Assembly: GCF_008728855.1 (NCBI RefSeq)
Contig: NZ_CP042906.1
Span: 1,550,001-1,614,000, forward strand
Length of the DNA stretch: 64,000 nt
Reading direction: 5' to 3'
Source of the DNA: Hypericibacter terrae
Lineage (GTDB): Bacteria; Pseudomonadota; Alphaproteobacteria; Dongiales; Dongiaceae
The position numbers and the translations under genes are program-made. Positions 17,228 to 25,934 of the stretch are shown one piece after another. Numbering within the stretch: position 1 is the first letter of the stretch; each line of letters begins with the position of its first letter. The notes under the pieces are model-generated. The model saw nothing but the letters and a program-made list of their open reading frames with translations. It was not told the DNA's origin and did no database searches.

Positions 17228-18130
17228 ATGCCACGCCGCCTCCCGCCGTTGAATCCGCTGCGCGCCTTCGAGGCCGCGGCGCGCCATGGCGGGATGACCA
17301 GGGCCGCCAGCGAACTCAACGTCACGCACGGCGCCATCAGCCATCAGGTCCGGGCGCTGGAAGAAGCGCTCAGCGTCGAGCTGTTCGAGCGCCGCGGCCG
17401 GCATCTGGCACTGACGCTGGCGGGCCAGCAGCTGCTGCCCTCGGTGCAGCAGGCGCTCGACCTCATTGCCGACGCGTCGGCGCGGTTGTCGCGGCCCGAT
17501 CTCGACGGTCGCCTCACCATCAAGCTGCCGATCGCCTTCGCCTCGAAATGGCTGCTGCCGCGGTTGGCCCGGTTCCGCGACGCCTATCCGCAGATCGAGC
17601 TGTCGCTGCTGCCGTTCCGGCCGGGGGCCCGCGAGCGCAGCGAGGAAGCCGATCTCACGATCGATTACGGGCGCGGGCCCTGGAAGCGGAAATGGACCCG
17701 GCTCATCGCCAGCATCGACCTCTTCCCGATCTGCAGCCCGCGCCTGATCAATGCCGCGGCACCCCTGCGCGACCCGGCCGATCTCGCCCAACATACGCTG
17801 ATCCATGACGATGACGGCACGGCCTGGGCCAATTGGCTCCTGGTCGGCGGTGTGGAGGGCGTCGATGCCAATTCCGGAATCCGCATGGGCACGGCCCTCT
17901 TGAGCATCGATGCGGCGGTGCAGGGGCTGGGCGTGGCGCTGGGCGACAAGGCGATCGCGACCGAGGAGCTGGCGACGGGCTTGCTGGTGCGGCCCTTCGG
18001 GCTCGGCGTGCCGGCCACCTCCTATTATTACCTGGTCTGCGATCCCGACGAGCTGCAGGTGCCGCGCGTGCGCGCCTTCATCGACTGGCTGCTGGACGAG
18101 GCGGGTCAGAGTTTCGCGCGGGCCGGCTGA
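17228..18130 (+). CDS. LysR-family transcriptional regulator (GcvA-like)
   Basis: A 300-residue regulator with an N-terminal winged helix (LNPLRAFEAAARHGGMTRAASELNVTHGA split over residues 7-38, then HQVRALEEAL) and a C-terminal effector-binding domain. The opening PPLNPLRAFEAAARH is typical of GcvA-type regulators. It is divergent from the guanidino hydrolase gene with 116 bases between, the usual arrangement for a LysR regulator controlling its neighbour. It is therefore the likely local regulator of the uptake/catabolism cluster. The 3' end is 7 bases from that of the convergent DMT transporter gene. Confidence 0.92.
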   Translation: MPRRLPPLNPLRAFEAAARHGGMTRAASELNVTHGAISHQVRALEEALSVELFERRGRHLALTLAGQQLLPSVQQALDLIADASARLSRPDLDGRLTIKLPIAFASKWLLPRLARFRDAYPQIELSLLPFRPGARERSEEADLTIDYGRGPWKRKWTRLIASIDLFPICSPRLINAAAPLRDPADLAQHTLIHDDDGTAWANWLLVGGVEGVDANSGIRMGTALLSIDAAVQGLGVALGDKAIATEELATGLLVRPFGLGVPATSYYYLVCDPDELQVPRVRAFIDWLLDEAGQSFARAG

Positions 18131-18137
18131 GGCCACG

Positions 18138-19076
18138 TCAGGCGGCGCGCCGGCGCCGGCTGCCCAGCGTGAAGGCCATCAGGGCGAGAATGGTGAGCAC
18201 CACGCCGCCATACTGGATCAGCGAGAGATGCTCGCCCAGCACCAGCACGGCGAAGGCGATCGTCACCACCGGCTCGATGTTCATCATCATCGCGACCTGC
18301 ATGCCGGTGATCCGCTGCAGCGCCAGGAACCAGAGCATATAGCCGGCGATGTAGCAGGAGATGGCGCCCGCGGCCGCCAGGCCTCCGACGGTGCTGCCGG
18401 GGAGGCCCCAGCTGCCGGTGAAGGGCCCGAGCAGGAGCACCAGGGGCAGGAGCCACAGATTGGTGAAGAAGTTCATGGTGAGCGGCGGATCTTTCGCGAT
18501 GGCGCGGCCGCCGAAGACGCTGGTCGAGGCCACCGAGAAGGCGGCGGCCAGCGCCCAGGCGATGCCGCGCCAATCCAGCGCGGCGAAGGTCGGTCCGATC
18601 GCCACCGCCAGGCCGATGAAGGCGAGAACAATGGCAACGCTCTTGCCGAGCGTCAGCCGCTCGCGGCCCGAGACGGCGCTCATCAGTCCCGCGAGAAGCG
18701 GGCTGGTATAGAGGATCAGCACGGCGAGGGAGACGGGAATGAAGGCGACCGAGCTCAGATAGCCGACCGACATGCCATAGGCCGTGACCGACAACCACAG
18801 GCTGTTGAGCAGCCCGTGACGCGATACCCGCAGCCGCTGCCGTTTTGCCAGTAGGATCCCGAGCGCCACCAGCACGAAGGCGCCGGTGCGCAGCGTGACG
18901 ATGGTCAGCGGCGTCGAGCCGCTGTCGTAGGAAATGCGCGAAAAGGGCGTGATGAAGGCGAAGGCCGCCGCACAGGCGATGATGAAGGCGAAGCCCATAC
19001 CCTCGCGGCGGTGCAGATCATGCGCGGCCTGCGCGGCCAGGCCGGCGGAGTCGGACGAGGAAGCGGGGGCGGTCAT
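18138..19076 (-). CDS. DMT-family transporter with two EamA domains
   Basis: 312 residues with about ten membrane helices in two EamA repeats. The first repeat begins GFAFIIACAAAFAFITPFSR; the second follows GPTFAALDWRGIAWALAAA. The C-terminal end of repeat 2 has NIEPVVTIAFAVLVLGE, a common EamA motif. Such proteins export amino acids, nucleotides or drugs, or import metabolites; the substrate is unknown. Methionine 27 (18998) is an alternative start close to the first helix. It is convergent with the LysR gene and may or may not belong to that cluster. Confidence 0.9.
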   Translation of the reverse strand: MTAPASSSDSAGLAAQAAHDLHRREGMGFAFIIACAAAFAFITPFSRISYDSGSTPLTIVTLRTGAFVLVALGILLAKRQRLRVSRHGLLNSLWLSVTAYGMSVGYLSSVAFIPVSLAVLILYTSPLLAGLMSAVSGRERLTLGKSVAIVLAFIGLAVAIGPTFAALDWRGIAWALAAAFSVASTSVFGGRAIAKDPPLTMNFFTNLWLLPLVLLLGPFTGSWGLPGSTVGGLAAAGAISCYIAGYMLWFLALQRITGMQVAMMMNIEPVVTIAFAVLVLGEHLSLIQYGGVVLTILALMAFTLGSRRRRAA

Positions 19077-19300
19077 GGAGGTTCCCGAGGGCAGCCGCCG
19101 GAAGCCAGGGCGACTCCGGCAAGCTATTGATCTATCGGGCCAGATTGCCGCTGTCCAGCGCCCCGACCGGCTGGACGGGCCGCCGGTCGGATGCCATAGT
19201 GGCCCCCCAAAAAGAGGGGCGTCCCAGCAGGATCGCCCCTGTTTTGGTGCCTGAGACCGATGGCCTTATCTTCCGCGCTGAAGGAGCGCCTGATCGAGCG

Positions 19301-19651
19301 ATGAGCCTGGGTACGCGTCTTTACACACTGCTCTGGGGCGTGCCGGTCGGCACCGACCGCTATGGCAATCGCTATTTCCGCGGCAAGCGACTCCTGCATA
19401 ACCGCGAACGGCGCTGGGTGCTCTATAACGGCGCGCCCGAGGCCTCCAAGGTTCCCGCCGAATGGCATGGCTGGCTGCATGGCAGCCCGGTTCCGCCGCC
19501 GACGGGCAACGAGCCGCACCGGCCCTGGCAGAAAGAGCATGAGCCGAACCTGACCGGCACGTCGCTCGCCTATCGTCCGCCGGGCCATGTGCTCGAAGGC
19601 GGTCATCGCGCGAAGGCCAGCGACGATTACGAACCGTGGGTCCCCAACTGA
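19301..19651 (+). CDS. NADH:ubiquinone oxidoreductase subunit NDUFA12
   Basis: The 116-residue homologue of the mitochondrial 17.2 kDa accessory subunit of complex I, found in alphaproteobacteria. Visible are GTDRYGNRYFRGKR, ERRWVLYNG and ASKVPAEWHGWLH, the characteristic block that contacts the peripheral arm. The open frame begins earlier (19127), but the ATG at 19301 gives the family N-terminus (LGTRLYTLLWG). It begins a plus-strand run with mlaD, a methyltransferase and DUF2155. Confidence 0.95.
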   Translation: MSLGTRLYTLLWGVPVGTDRYGNRYFRGKRLLHNRERRWVLYNGAPEASKVPAEWHGWLHGSPVPPPTGNEPHRPWQKEHEPNLTGTSLAYRPPGHVLEGGHRAKASDDYEPWVPN

Positions 19652-19724
19652 CATCGCTCTCGCGGAACAGAACACCGAATTCGGCGGGTGCGATGCCCGT
19701 CCGGACGCCGCGAAGGGGCGTGGC

Positions 19725-20207
19725 ATGAAGCGCAATGCAATCGAAACGATGATGGGTGCGGTGGTGCTGCTGGTGGCGGCGACCTTCCTCGCCTTCGCCT
19801 ATAGCAGCAGCAATGTGAGCCGCGTCGAAGGCTACGAGCTGCTGGCGCGCTTCAATCGCGTGGACGGCATCGCGCCGGGCAGCGAAGTGCGCCTGAGCGG
19901 CATCAAGGTCGGCTCGGTGCTCTCCACCCATCTGGATCCGAACACCTATCTCGCCGAGGTGCGGATGAGCATCCTCAACGACGTCAAGCTGCCGACCGAC
20001 AGCTCGGCGCGCATCCTGTCCGACGGGCTGCTGGGCAATCCCTATATGGCGCTCGAGCCGGGCGCCGACGAAAAGATGATCCCGCCGGGCGGCGAGATCC
20101 GGAAGACGCAGGACCCGCTCAATCTGGTCGACCTGATCGGACGCTTCATCTTCAGCTCGACCAATTCGGGCTCGTCGACGCCGTCGAGCTCGCAGAACCC
20201 GCAATAG
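19725..20207 (+). CDS. mlaD: Outer-membrane lipid asymmetry protein MlaD (MCE domain)
   Basis: 160 residues from the ATG at 19725, preceded by GAAGGGG. There is one N-terminal membrane anchor (TMMGAVVLLVAATFLAFAY, residues about 8-26), then a single MCE domain with VDGIAPGSEVRLSGIKVG and LLGNPYMALEPG. It is the periplasmic ring subunit of the Mla phospholipid transporter between inner and outer membranes. Other mla genes (mlaE, mlaF) are not in the window. It sits 74 bases after NDUFA12, a common alphaproteobacterial order. Confidence 0.93.
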   Translation: MKRNAIETMMGAVVLLVAATFLAFAYSSSNVSRVEGYELLARFNRVDGIAPGSEVRLSGIKVGSVLSTHLDPNTYLAEVRMSILNDVKLPTDSSARILSDGLLGNPYMALEPGADEKMIPPGGEIRKTQDPLNLVDLIGRFIFSSTNSGSSTPSSSQNPQ

Positions 20208-20218
20208 GCGCCGGTTCC

Positions 20219-20995
20219 ATGCCGGCCGACCAGGATCCGAAACCGGCGCCCTCCCAGCATTGGGATCCCGCACGCTATCAGCGCAATGCCGGCTTCGTGC
20301 CGGTGCTGGGCGCGCCCGTCCTCGACCTTCTGGCGCCGCAGCCGGGCGAACGCATCCTCGATCTGGGCTGCGGCGACGGCGTGCTGACCGAGAAGCTGGT
20401 CGCCGCCGGGGCCAGTGTCGTCGGCGTCGATGCGAGCGCGGAGCAGATCGCCGCCGCGCGCGCCCGCGGGCTCGATGCGCGCGTCATGAGCGGCGAGGCC
20501 CTGACCTTCGTGGGCGGGTTCGACGCGGTTTTCTCGAACGCGGCGCTCCATTGGATGAAGCAGGCCGATGCCGTGATCGACGGCGTCTGGCGAGCGCTCG
20601 AGCCGGGCGGACGCTTCGTCGCCGAGATGGGCGGCGGCGCCAACGTCGCGGCGATCACGGGCGCGCTGGTGGCGGCGCTCGACCGGCGCGGCCTCGACGG
20701 GGCCGGGGCGGTGCCCTGGTTCTTCCCGAGCGTCGAAGATTACCGGGCACGGCTCGAGCGGCGCGGCTTCCGGGTGAGGACTATCGGTCTCATCGAGCGG
20801 CCGACACCGTTGCCGGGCGCCATGGCGGGGTGGCTCGAGACCTTCGCCGAAAGCTTCATCCGCCGCCTGCCGGAACCGGATCGGGCCGCCTATATCGCCG
20901 AGGTCGAAACGGCCCTGGCACCGAGATTGCGGAACGCGCAGGGACAATGGCACGCCGACTATGTGCGGCTCCGGTTCGCTGCCGAAAAGCTTTGA
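20219..20995 (+). CDS. Class I SAM-dependent methyltransferase
   Basis: 258 residues. The SAM-binding loop ILDLGCGDGVLTEKL lies near residue 44, followed by VVGVDASAEQI with the acidic ribose contact and FSNAALHWM. This order resembles trans-aconitate or ubiquinone-type small-molecule methyltransferases. The C-terminal part carries a helical lid (AGWLETFAESFI). It begins 11 bases after the mlaD stop, so the genes are probably co-transcribed. The substrate is not deducible. Confidence 0.9.
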   Translation: MPADQDPKPAPSQHWDPARYQRNAGFVPVLGAPVLDLLAPQPGERILDLGCGDGVLTEKLVAAGASVVGVDASAEQIAAARARGLDARVMSGEALTFVGGFDAVFSNAALHWMKQADAVIDGVWRALEPGGRFVAEMGGGANVAAITGALVAALDRRGLDGAGAVPWFFPSVEDYRARLERRGFRVRTIGLIERPTPLPGAMAGWLETFAESFIRRLPEPDRAAYIAEVETALAPRLRNAQGQWHADYVRLRFAAEKL

Positions 20996-21093
20996 TTGAT
21001 CAATGATTAACGTCCGCAGCCAGCCCTTCTCCGGGGGCGCCGGGCTTGCTATGGTGACGCCAGACGCCCATCTAGGGTTCGGGCAAGGCACCG

Positions 21094-21339
21094 ATGAACC
21101 AACCGATCAAACGCAACCCGCAGGGACCGGCCTATCCGACCTGGCGCCAGCCGGACGGCAAGGTGGTTTCCTGCACCGAAAAGATCAAAGTGCTGAACGA
21201 GAATCTGTCCGAGATCCGCCAGCTCGCCCAGGATGCGCTCGAAGACGCGATCCTGATGGGCTGCGACGAGGAACAGGTGCGCAAGGTGCTGAACGATCTC
21301 GTCGTCTCGCTCGAAAACCCCTATCGCAAGCGCAAGTGA
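21094..21339 (+). CDS. Conserved hypothetical protein (81 aa)
   Basis: A soluble, mostly helical 81-residue protein of unknown function. It opens with a proline-rich MNQPIKRNPQGPAYPTW and continues with KIKVLNENLSEIRQLAQDALEDA. Its stop overlaps the GTG start of the DUF2155 gene by four bases (GTGA), so it is a genuine translated gene coupled to it. There are two cysteines (VSCTEK and MGCDEE). No membrane segment or export signal is present. Confidence 0.8.
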   Translation: MNQPIKRNPQGPAYPTWRQPDGKVVSCTEKIKVLNENLSEIRQLAQDALEDAILMGCDEEQVRKVLNDLVVSLENPYRKRK

Positions 21340-21779
21340 AGCCCGCCCCCCATCCTGACGCTCGCGCCGCTTCTGGCCGCGCCGTTCTCCTCCTCTCGTT
21401 CCTCGCTGCGGCGGTGCCGATGGTTGTCGGCACCGGGCAGGCGATGGCCGATCCGATGCCGGTCGCCGTCCTGCGCACGCTCGACAAGGTGACGGCGCGC
21501 GTCAACACCATCGAAGTGCCGGTAGGCAGCTCGACCGAGCTGGGCGCGCTCCAGGTGACGGTGCGCGCCTGCGACAAGCGCCCGCCCGAAGAGACGCCGG
21601 AAAGCGCCGCCTTTCTCGAGATCCAGGAAACCAAGGAAGGCGAGCCGGCGAAGACGGTGTTCTCGGGCTGGATGTTCGCCTCAAGCCCGTCGCTCTCGGC
21701 GCTCGAGCATCCGGTCTACGACATCTGGGTCGTGGACTGCGTGAAGTCCGAGACCAGCGAGTCCGGCACCACGCCGTAG
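21336..21779 (+). CDS. DUF2155 exported protein
   Basis: 147 residues when started at the GTG that overlaps the previous stop (GTGA). Residues about 14-35 form a signal peptide ([19 protein letters not shown]) with likely cleavage after AMA. The mature domain has [34 protein letters not shown] and [21 protein letters not shown], the DUF2155 pattern, including two conserved cysteines (RACDK, VDCVK). The role is unknown. The last 64 bases overlap the end of the convergent aat gene. Confidence 0.88.
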   Translation: MKPAPHPDARAASGRAVLLLSFLAAAVPMVVGTGQAMADPMPVAVLRTLDKVTARVNTIEVPVGSSTELGALQVTVRACDKRPPEETPESAAFLEIQETKEGEPAKTVFSGWMFASSPSLSALEHPVYDIWVVDCVKSETSESGTTP

Positions 21780-22375
21780 AAACGGGTCGGCGCCGGAATG
21801 GCGGCGGCGAGCTGGCGCTGATATTCGGCACGGCTGATCTCGATGGCGCCGAACTGCTTCAGATGCTCGGTGACGAACTGCGTGTCGAGCAGGCGATAAC
21901 CGCCGATCCGCAGGCGCAGCACCAGATGGACCAGCGCCACCTTGCTGGCATCGCGCGCGCGGCTGAACATGCTCTCGCCGAAAAAGGCGCCGCCCAGCGA
22001 GACGCCATACAGACCGCCCACCATCTTTCCGTCGTCCCAGGTTTCCACGCTGTGCGCATAGCCCAGCTCGAAGAGCTGGCGCATCAGCCGGAGGATGTCC
22101 TGGTTGATCCAGGTCTCGTTGCGCCCGGGCATGGCCTCGGCACAGGCCATCACGGTCTCGGTGAAGGCGCTGTCGCAGCGCACCTCATAGCGGTTGGAGC
22201 GGACGGTGCGGGCCAGGCGGCGGGGAATATGGAAGCGGTCGAGCGGCAGCACGCCGCGGCGCTTCGGGTCGATCCAGTGCAGCTCGGGATCTTCGCGGCC
22301 TTCCGCCATCGGGAAGACCCCGCAGGCATAGGCGCGCAGGAGCATGTCGGCAGTGATGCGTTCCCGGCCGCTCAC
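21716..22375 (-). CDS. aat: Leucyl/phenylalanyl-tRNA--protein transferase
   Basis: 219 residues. It transfers Leu or Phe from tRNA to the N-terminus of proteins with N-terminal Arg/Lys, marking them for ClpS/ClpAP degradation (N-degron pathway). Visible are [46 protein letters not shown] and [16 protein letters not shown], all diagnostic. Its 3' end overlaps the convergent DUF2155 gene by 64 bases. Confidence 0.97.
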   Translation of the reverse strand: MSGRERITADMLLRAYACGVFPMAEGREDPELHWIDPKRRGVLPLDRFHIPRRLARTVRSNRYEVRCDSAFTETVMACAEAMPGRNETWINQDILRLMRQLFELGYAHSVETWDDGKMVGGLYGVSLGGAFFGESMFSRARDASKVALVHLVLRLRIGGYRLLDTQFVTEHLKQFGAIEISRAEYQRQLAAAIPAPTRFYGVVPDSLVSDFTQSTTQMS

Positions 22376-22443
22376 TCAGGGCCTCGCTTGATGTGATCGC
22401 TTCGCTCTACTTTAAAGCTCAGAACGAGATCCCCATTACGCAC

Positions 22444-22480
22444 GCCCCCTCCCCTTGCGGGTGGGGGTAGGGGGAGGGGA
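22444..22480. repeat. GC-rich palindromic repeat, copy 2
   Basis: CCCCCTCCCC-TTGC-GGGTGGGGGTAGGGGGAGGGG, the same core as the copies near 14.8 and 45.9 kb. It lies in the 218-base gap between aat and accC, where it may act as a stem-loop 3' of the accC transcript. I see nothing else in this gap. Confidence 0.7.
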
Positions 22481-22593
22481 GGATCCGCGTGACGGTCTTT
22501 GGCATCTTGTGCCGGGCGAGCGCGAGGTGCGGGCTTGGAATTCGCGAATATCGTCGGGGCTCCGCTCAGATCGCTCATTCGCGATTCCAGGCC

Positions 22594-23937
22594 TCAATCC
22601 TTCGGCGCGACGAACTTCTCGAGCCAGCGGATGTCGTAGTCGCCATTGATGAAGTCGGTCGCCCCCACCAGCTTGCGGTGGAGGGGAATGCTGGTATCGA
22701 TGCCGCCGATCACGAACTCCTCGAGCGCCCGGCGCAGCCGCATCAGGCATTCGTTGCGGCTGGTGCCATGGACGATCAGCTTCGCGATCAGGCTGTCGTA
22801 ATATTGCGGCACGCGATAGCCGCTATAGAGGGCGGAATCCACCCGCACGCCCAGTCCGCCCGGCGCATGATAGTCGGTGACGCGGCCGGGCGACGGCGCG
22901 AAGGTGTCGGGATTCTCGGCATTGATGCGGCATTCGATGGCATGGCCGGTGAAGGTGATGTCCTCCTGCCGGAAGCTCAGCGGCGCGCCGGTCGCAACCC
23001 GGATCTGCTCGCGCACCAGATCGATGCCTGTGATCATCTCCGTGACCGGATGCTCGACCTGGAGGCGGGTGTTCATCTCGATGAAATAGAACTCGCCGTC
23101 CTGGAACAGGAACTCGATCGTGCCGGCGCTGCGATAACCCAGGCGGCGCATGGCGGAGGTCGCGATCTCGCCCACCTTCTGGCGCTGCGCGGCGTTGAGC
23201 GCGGGCGAGGGCGCTTCCTCGAGCACCTTCTGATGGCGGCGCTGCAGCGAGCAGTCGCGCTCGCCCAGATGCACGACATTGCCGTGGGCGTCGGCCAGGA
23301 TCTGGATCTCGATATGGCGCGGATGGTCGAGATATTTCTCCATATAGACCGCGTCATTGCCGAAATTGGCCTTGGCCTCGGAGCGGGCGAGGCTCAGCGC
23401 CTCGCTCATCTCGGCGCGCGAATTGGCGACCTTCATCCCCTTGCCGCCGCCGCCCGCCGCCGCCTTGACCAGGATCGGATAGCCGATGCGTTCCCCCAGA
23501 TCCATGGCGTCGGCGTCGTTGGTGACGGCGCCGTCGGAGCCCGGCACCACGGGAATGTTGAGCGAGCGGGCCGCGTCCTTGGCCGCGACCTTGTCGCCCA
23601 TCAGCCGGATATGCTCGGGCGCCGGGCCGATGAAGGTGAAGCCATGCTCCTCCACCATGCCGGCGAACTGTGCGTTCTCCGACAGGAAGCCGATGCCGGG
23701 ATGGATCGCGTCGGCGCCGGTGATGGTCGCGGCCGACAGGATCGCCGGGATGTTGAGATAGCTGAGGCGCGAGGGCGGCGGCCCGATGCAGACCGCCTCG
23801 TCGGCGAGGCGCACATGCATCGCGTCGGAATCGGCGGTCGAATGGACCGCGACCGTGCGGATGCCCATCTCGCGGCAGGCGCGATGGATGCGAAGCGCGA
23901 TCTCGCCGCGATTGGCGATCAGGACCTTTTCGAACAT
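22594..23937 (-). CDS. accC: Acetyl-CoA carboxylase biotin carboxylase subunit
   Basis: 447 residues. Carboxylates biotin on AccB using ATP and bicarbonate, the first step of fatty-acid synthesis. The N-terminus [16 protein letters not shown] is diagnostic. The glycine-rich ATP-grasp loop [11 protein letters not shown] lies near residue 160, followed by [34 protein letters not shown] and the biotin/bicarbonate region near [11 protein letters not shown]. It follows accB by 37 bases in one operon with aroQ. Confidence 0.98.
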   Translation of the reverse strand: MFEKVLIANRGEIALRIHRACREMGIRTVAVHSTADSDAMHVRLADEAVCIGPPPSRLSYLNIPAILSAATITGADAIHPGIGFLSENAQFAGMVEEHGFTFIGPAPEHIRLMGDKVAAKDAARSLNIPVVPGSDGAVTNDADAMDLGERIGYPILVKAAAGGGGKGMKVANSRAEMSEALSLARSEAKANFGNDAVYMEKYLDHPRHIEIQILADAHGNVVHLGERDCSLQRRHQKVLEEAPSPALNAAQRQKVGEIATSAMRRLGYRSAGTIEFLFQDGEFYFIEMNTRLQVEHPVTEMITGIDLVREQIRVATGAPLSFRQEDITFTGHAIECRINAENPDTFAPSPGRVTDYHAPGGLGVRVDSALYSGYRVPQYYDSLIAKLIVHGTSRNECLMRLRRALEEFVIGGIDTSIPLHRKLVGATDFINGDYDIRWLEKFVAPKD

Positions 23938-23974
23938 GCCCGCTCCAAAACCGCTTGGCGTGCCGTCCTGTGGC

Positions 23975-24421
23975 TCAATCGATCACCATCAGCACTTCGC
24001 CATACTCGACCGGACGCCCGTCCGCGACCAGGATCTCGCGAACGGTGCCGCCGTCGGTGGCGGGAATCGGATTCATCACCTTCATGGCTTCGATGATGAG
24101 CAGGGTCTGCCCCTTGGTCACGCGGTCGCCCACCTTGACGTAAGGACTGGCGCCCGGCTCGGCCGAGAGATAGACGGTGCCGACCATGGGCGAGGTGACG
24201 GCGCCGGCGGGCGGGCCGTCCGCCGCGGTGTTCGCCGGTGCCGGCGCAGCCGGTGCGGGCGCTGCGGTCGCGGGCGCTGCTGCGGCCGCGGCCGCCAGCA
24301 TCTGCTTGTTCACGCGGATGCGCTGCGGGCCGTTCTCATACTCGATCTCGGTGAGGCCCGTCTGCTGCAGCAATTCGGCCAGCTTGCGGATCAAAGCCTC
24401 GTCGACGTCGAACTTCGCCAT
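23975..24421 (-). CDS. accB: Acetyl-CoA carboxylase biotin carboxyl carrier protein
   Basis: 148 residues from the ATG at 24421, which overlaps the aroQ stop by one base (TAATG). An N-terminal helix region is followed by an Ala/Pro-rich linker (residues about 42-66) and a biotinyl domain with [10 protein letters not shown] and the biotinylation site EAMKVMN at Lys114. Upstream in-frame sequence to 24694 is a shadow of aroQ. Confidence 0.97.
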   Translation of the reverse strand: MAKFDVDEALIRKLAELLQQTGLTEIEYENGPQRIRVNKQMLAAAAAAAPATAAPAPAAPAPANTAADGPPAGAVTSPMVGTVYLSAEPGASPYVKVGDRVTKGQTLLIIEAMKVMNPIPATDGGTVREILVADGRPVEYGEVLMVID

Positions 24422-24897
24422 TACGTCTCTTCCTGGGTCCTGAGCGTTGTGGCCATCGCGTCGAGCGCCAGCAGATAGCCTTGCGCGCCCAAGCCGCAGA
24501 TGACGCCGGTCGCGGCGAGGCTCACATAGGAATGATGCCGGAATCGCTCGCGACGGTGAATGTTGGAGAGATGGACCTCGATGATCGGCAGGTCCGTCGC
24601 CGTCAGGGCGTCGAGCAGCGCCACCGAGGTGTGGGTGTAGGCCGCCGGGTTGATGATGATCGCGGCGTGGCTGCGCCGCGCCGCCTGAATCCAATCGACC
24701 AGCTCGCCCTCATGGTTGGATTGGCGGAAATCGACCGCCAGGCCCAGCTCCTTCGCCCGCTTCTTGCAGCTCTTCTCGATGTCCGCGAGCTTCGTCCGGC
24801 CATAGATGGTCGGCTCGCGCTCACCGAGGAGGTTGAGGTTGGGCCCATTCAGGATCAGGACGGTGGGGGTTTTGGCCAAGGGGCTGGATTTCCGCAA
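24421..24897 (-). CDS. aroQ: Type II 3-dehydroquinate dehydratase
   Basis: 158 residues. Dehydrates 3-dehydroquinate to 3-dehydroshikimate in the shikimate pathway. [20 protein letters not shown] carries the catalytic tyrosine; [27 protein letters not shown] and [17 protein letters not shown] carry the active-site histidine and arginine. It is the first gene of the aroQ-accB-accC operon, translationally coupled to accB. Confidence 0.97.
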   Translation of the reverse strand: MRKSSPLAKTPTVLILNGPNLNLLGEREPTIYGRTKLADIEKSCKKRAKELGLAVDFRQSNHEGELVDWIQAARRSHAAIIINPAAYTHTSVALLDALTATDLPIIEVHLSNIHRRERFRHHSYVSLAATGVICGLGAQGYLLALDAMATTLRTQEET

Positions 24898-25071
24898 ATC
24901 TAACGGCTGAACGAGCCCTTATAGCATGGGACCGGAATGGCGCAACTTCGCGCCGAAAGCCGCCTTAACCCGCAGTCTTTGCTGGGCAATCAGGCTTTTT
25001 CAGGGCTGGGCGCGTCGGCGAGCCCGGACGCTCGCGAAAGCGATCCGGTCCGCCGCCCACCCCGAGTCCCC

Positions 25072-25833
25072 TCAGCCGCCCATCGACATGCCGCCATTCA
25101 CCCGGATGACCTGGCCGGTGATATAGGCGGCATCCTCTGAAGCGAGGAACGCCATGGCGGCGGCGATTTCCTCGGGCTTGCCGTAGCGGCGCATCGGCAC
25201 CAGGGTCAGCGCGGCCTCGAGCCCGGCGGCATCGATCTCGCCCAGCATCTCGGTCGCGATATAGCCGGGCGACACGGCATTCACGGTGACCCCGTGGCGC
25301 GCGACCTCGGCCGCGATCGGCCGCATCATCGCGGTGATGCCGCCCTTGGAGGCGGCGCAGACCGAGTATTTGTTGCCGCCGAAATCGGCGATCTCCGTGA
25401 TGCAGGAGCCGGTCGCGATCAGCCTGCCATGCTTGCGGTCGATCATCTGCGGCAGCACCGCGCGGGCGACGTTGAAGAAGCCATGGAGGTTGCTCTCGAT
25501 GGCACGGGTCCAGTCCTCGTCGGTGCTCTCCACGAACGGCCGGTCGATGACGATGCCGGCGTTCGAGACCAGGATGTCGACCTTGCCGAAGGCCTTGGCG
25601 GTCGCCGCCACCAGCTTCTCCGCCTCCGTGCGCTTCGAGACGTCGGCCGGCACCACGATCGCCTCGCCGCCGGCCTGCCGGATCTCGGCGGCGACCGCCT
25701 CGGCCTTGTCCACCGTCGAGACGCAGTTGACGCAGACTTTGGCGCCGTCCGCCGCGAAGCGCAGCGCGATCGCCCTGCCGATCCCGCGCGAGCTGCCGGT
25801 GACGATGGCCGAACGGCCTTCGAGCTTTCTCAT
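25072..25833 (-). CDS. Short-chain dehydrogenase/reductase with altered active site
   Basis: 253 residues from the ATG at 25833, preceded by GGAGG eight bases upstream. NAD(P) site TGSSRGIG lies near residue 10, NAG near 89, and the C-terminal IRVNGGMSMGG is typical of FabG-like SDRs. In classical SDRs the catalytic Tyr and Lys are four residues apart. Here the segment reads Tyr156-Ser-Val-Cys159-Ala-Ala-Ser-Lys163, so a cysteine stands four residues before the lysine, while Tyr156 stands at the usual 13-residue distance from Ser143. It may be an altered, inactive or diverged enzyme. It is not the housekeeping fabG on present evidence. Confidence 0.88.
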   Translation of the reverse strand: MRKLEGRSAIVTGSSRGIGRAIALRFAADGAKVCVNCVSTVDKAEAVAAEIRQAGGEAIVVPADVSKRTEAEKLVAATAKAFGKVDILVSNAGIVIDRPFVESTDEDWTRAIESNLHGFFNVARAVLPQMIDRKHGRLIATGSCITEIADFGGNKYSVCAASKGGITAMMRPIAAEVARHGVTVNAVSPGYIATEMLGEIDAAGLEAALTLVPMRRYGKPEEIAAAMAFLASEDAAYITGQVIRVNGGMSMGG

Positions 25834-25934
25834 GAAAATCCTCCCTGGCGTAATGCCGGATCGTTCCTGCCGGCTTCGCTCGCGCAGGCTAGGGGGATGA
25901 CCGGGATCATGCAACCAGGGGCAGACCTGCCGGC

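Noticed and set aside
19127-19300. 58-residue N-terminal extension of NDUFA12
   Set aside because: The extension has no similarity to the family, and the ATG at 19301 matches the family N-terminus.
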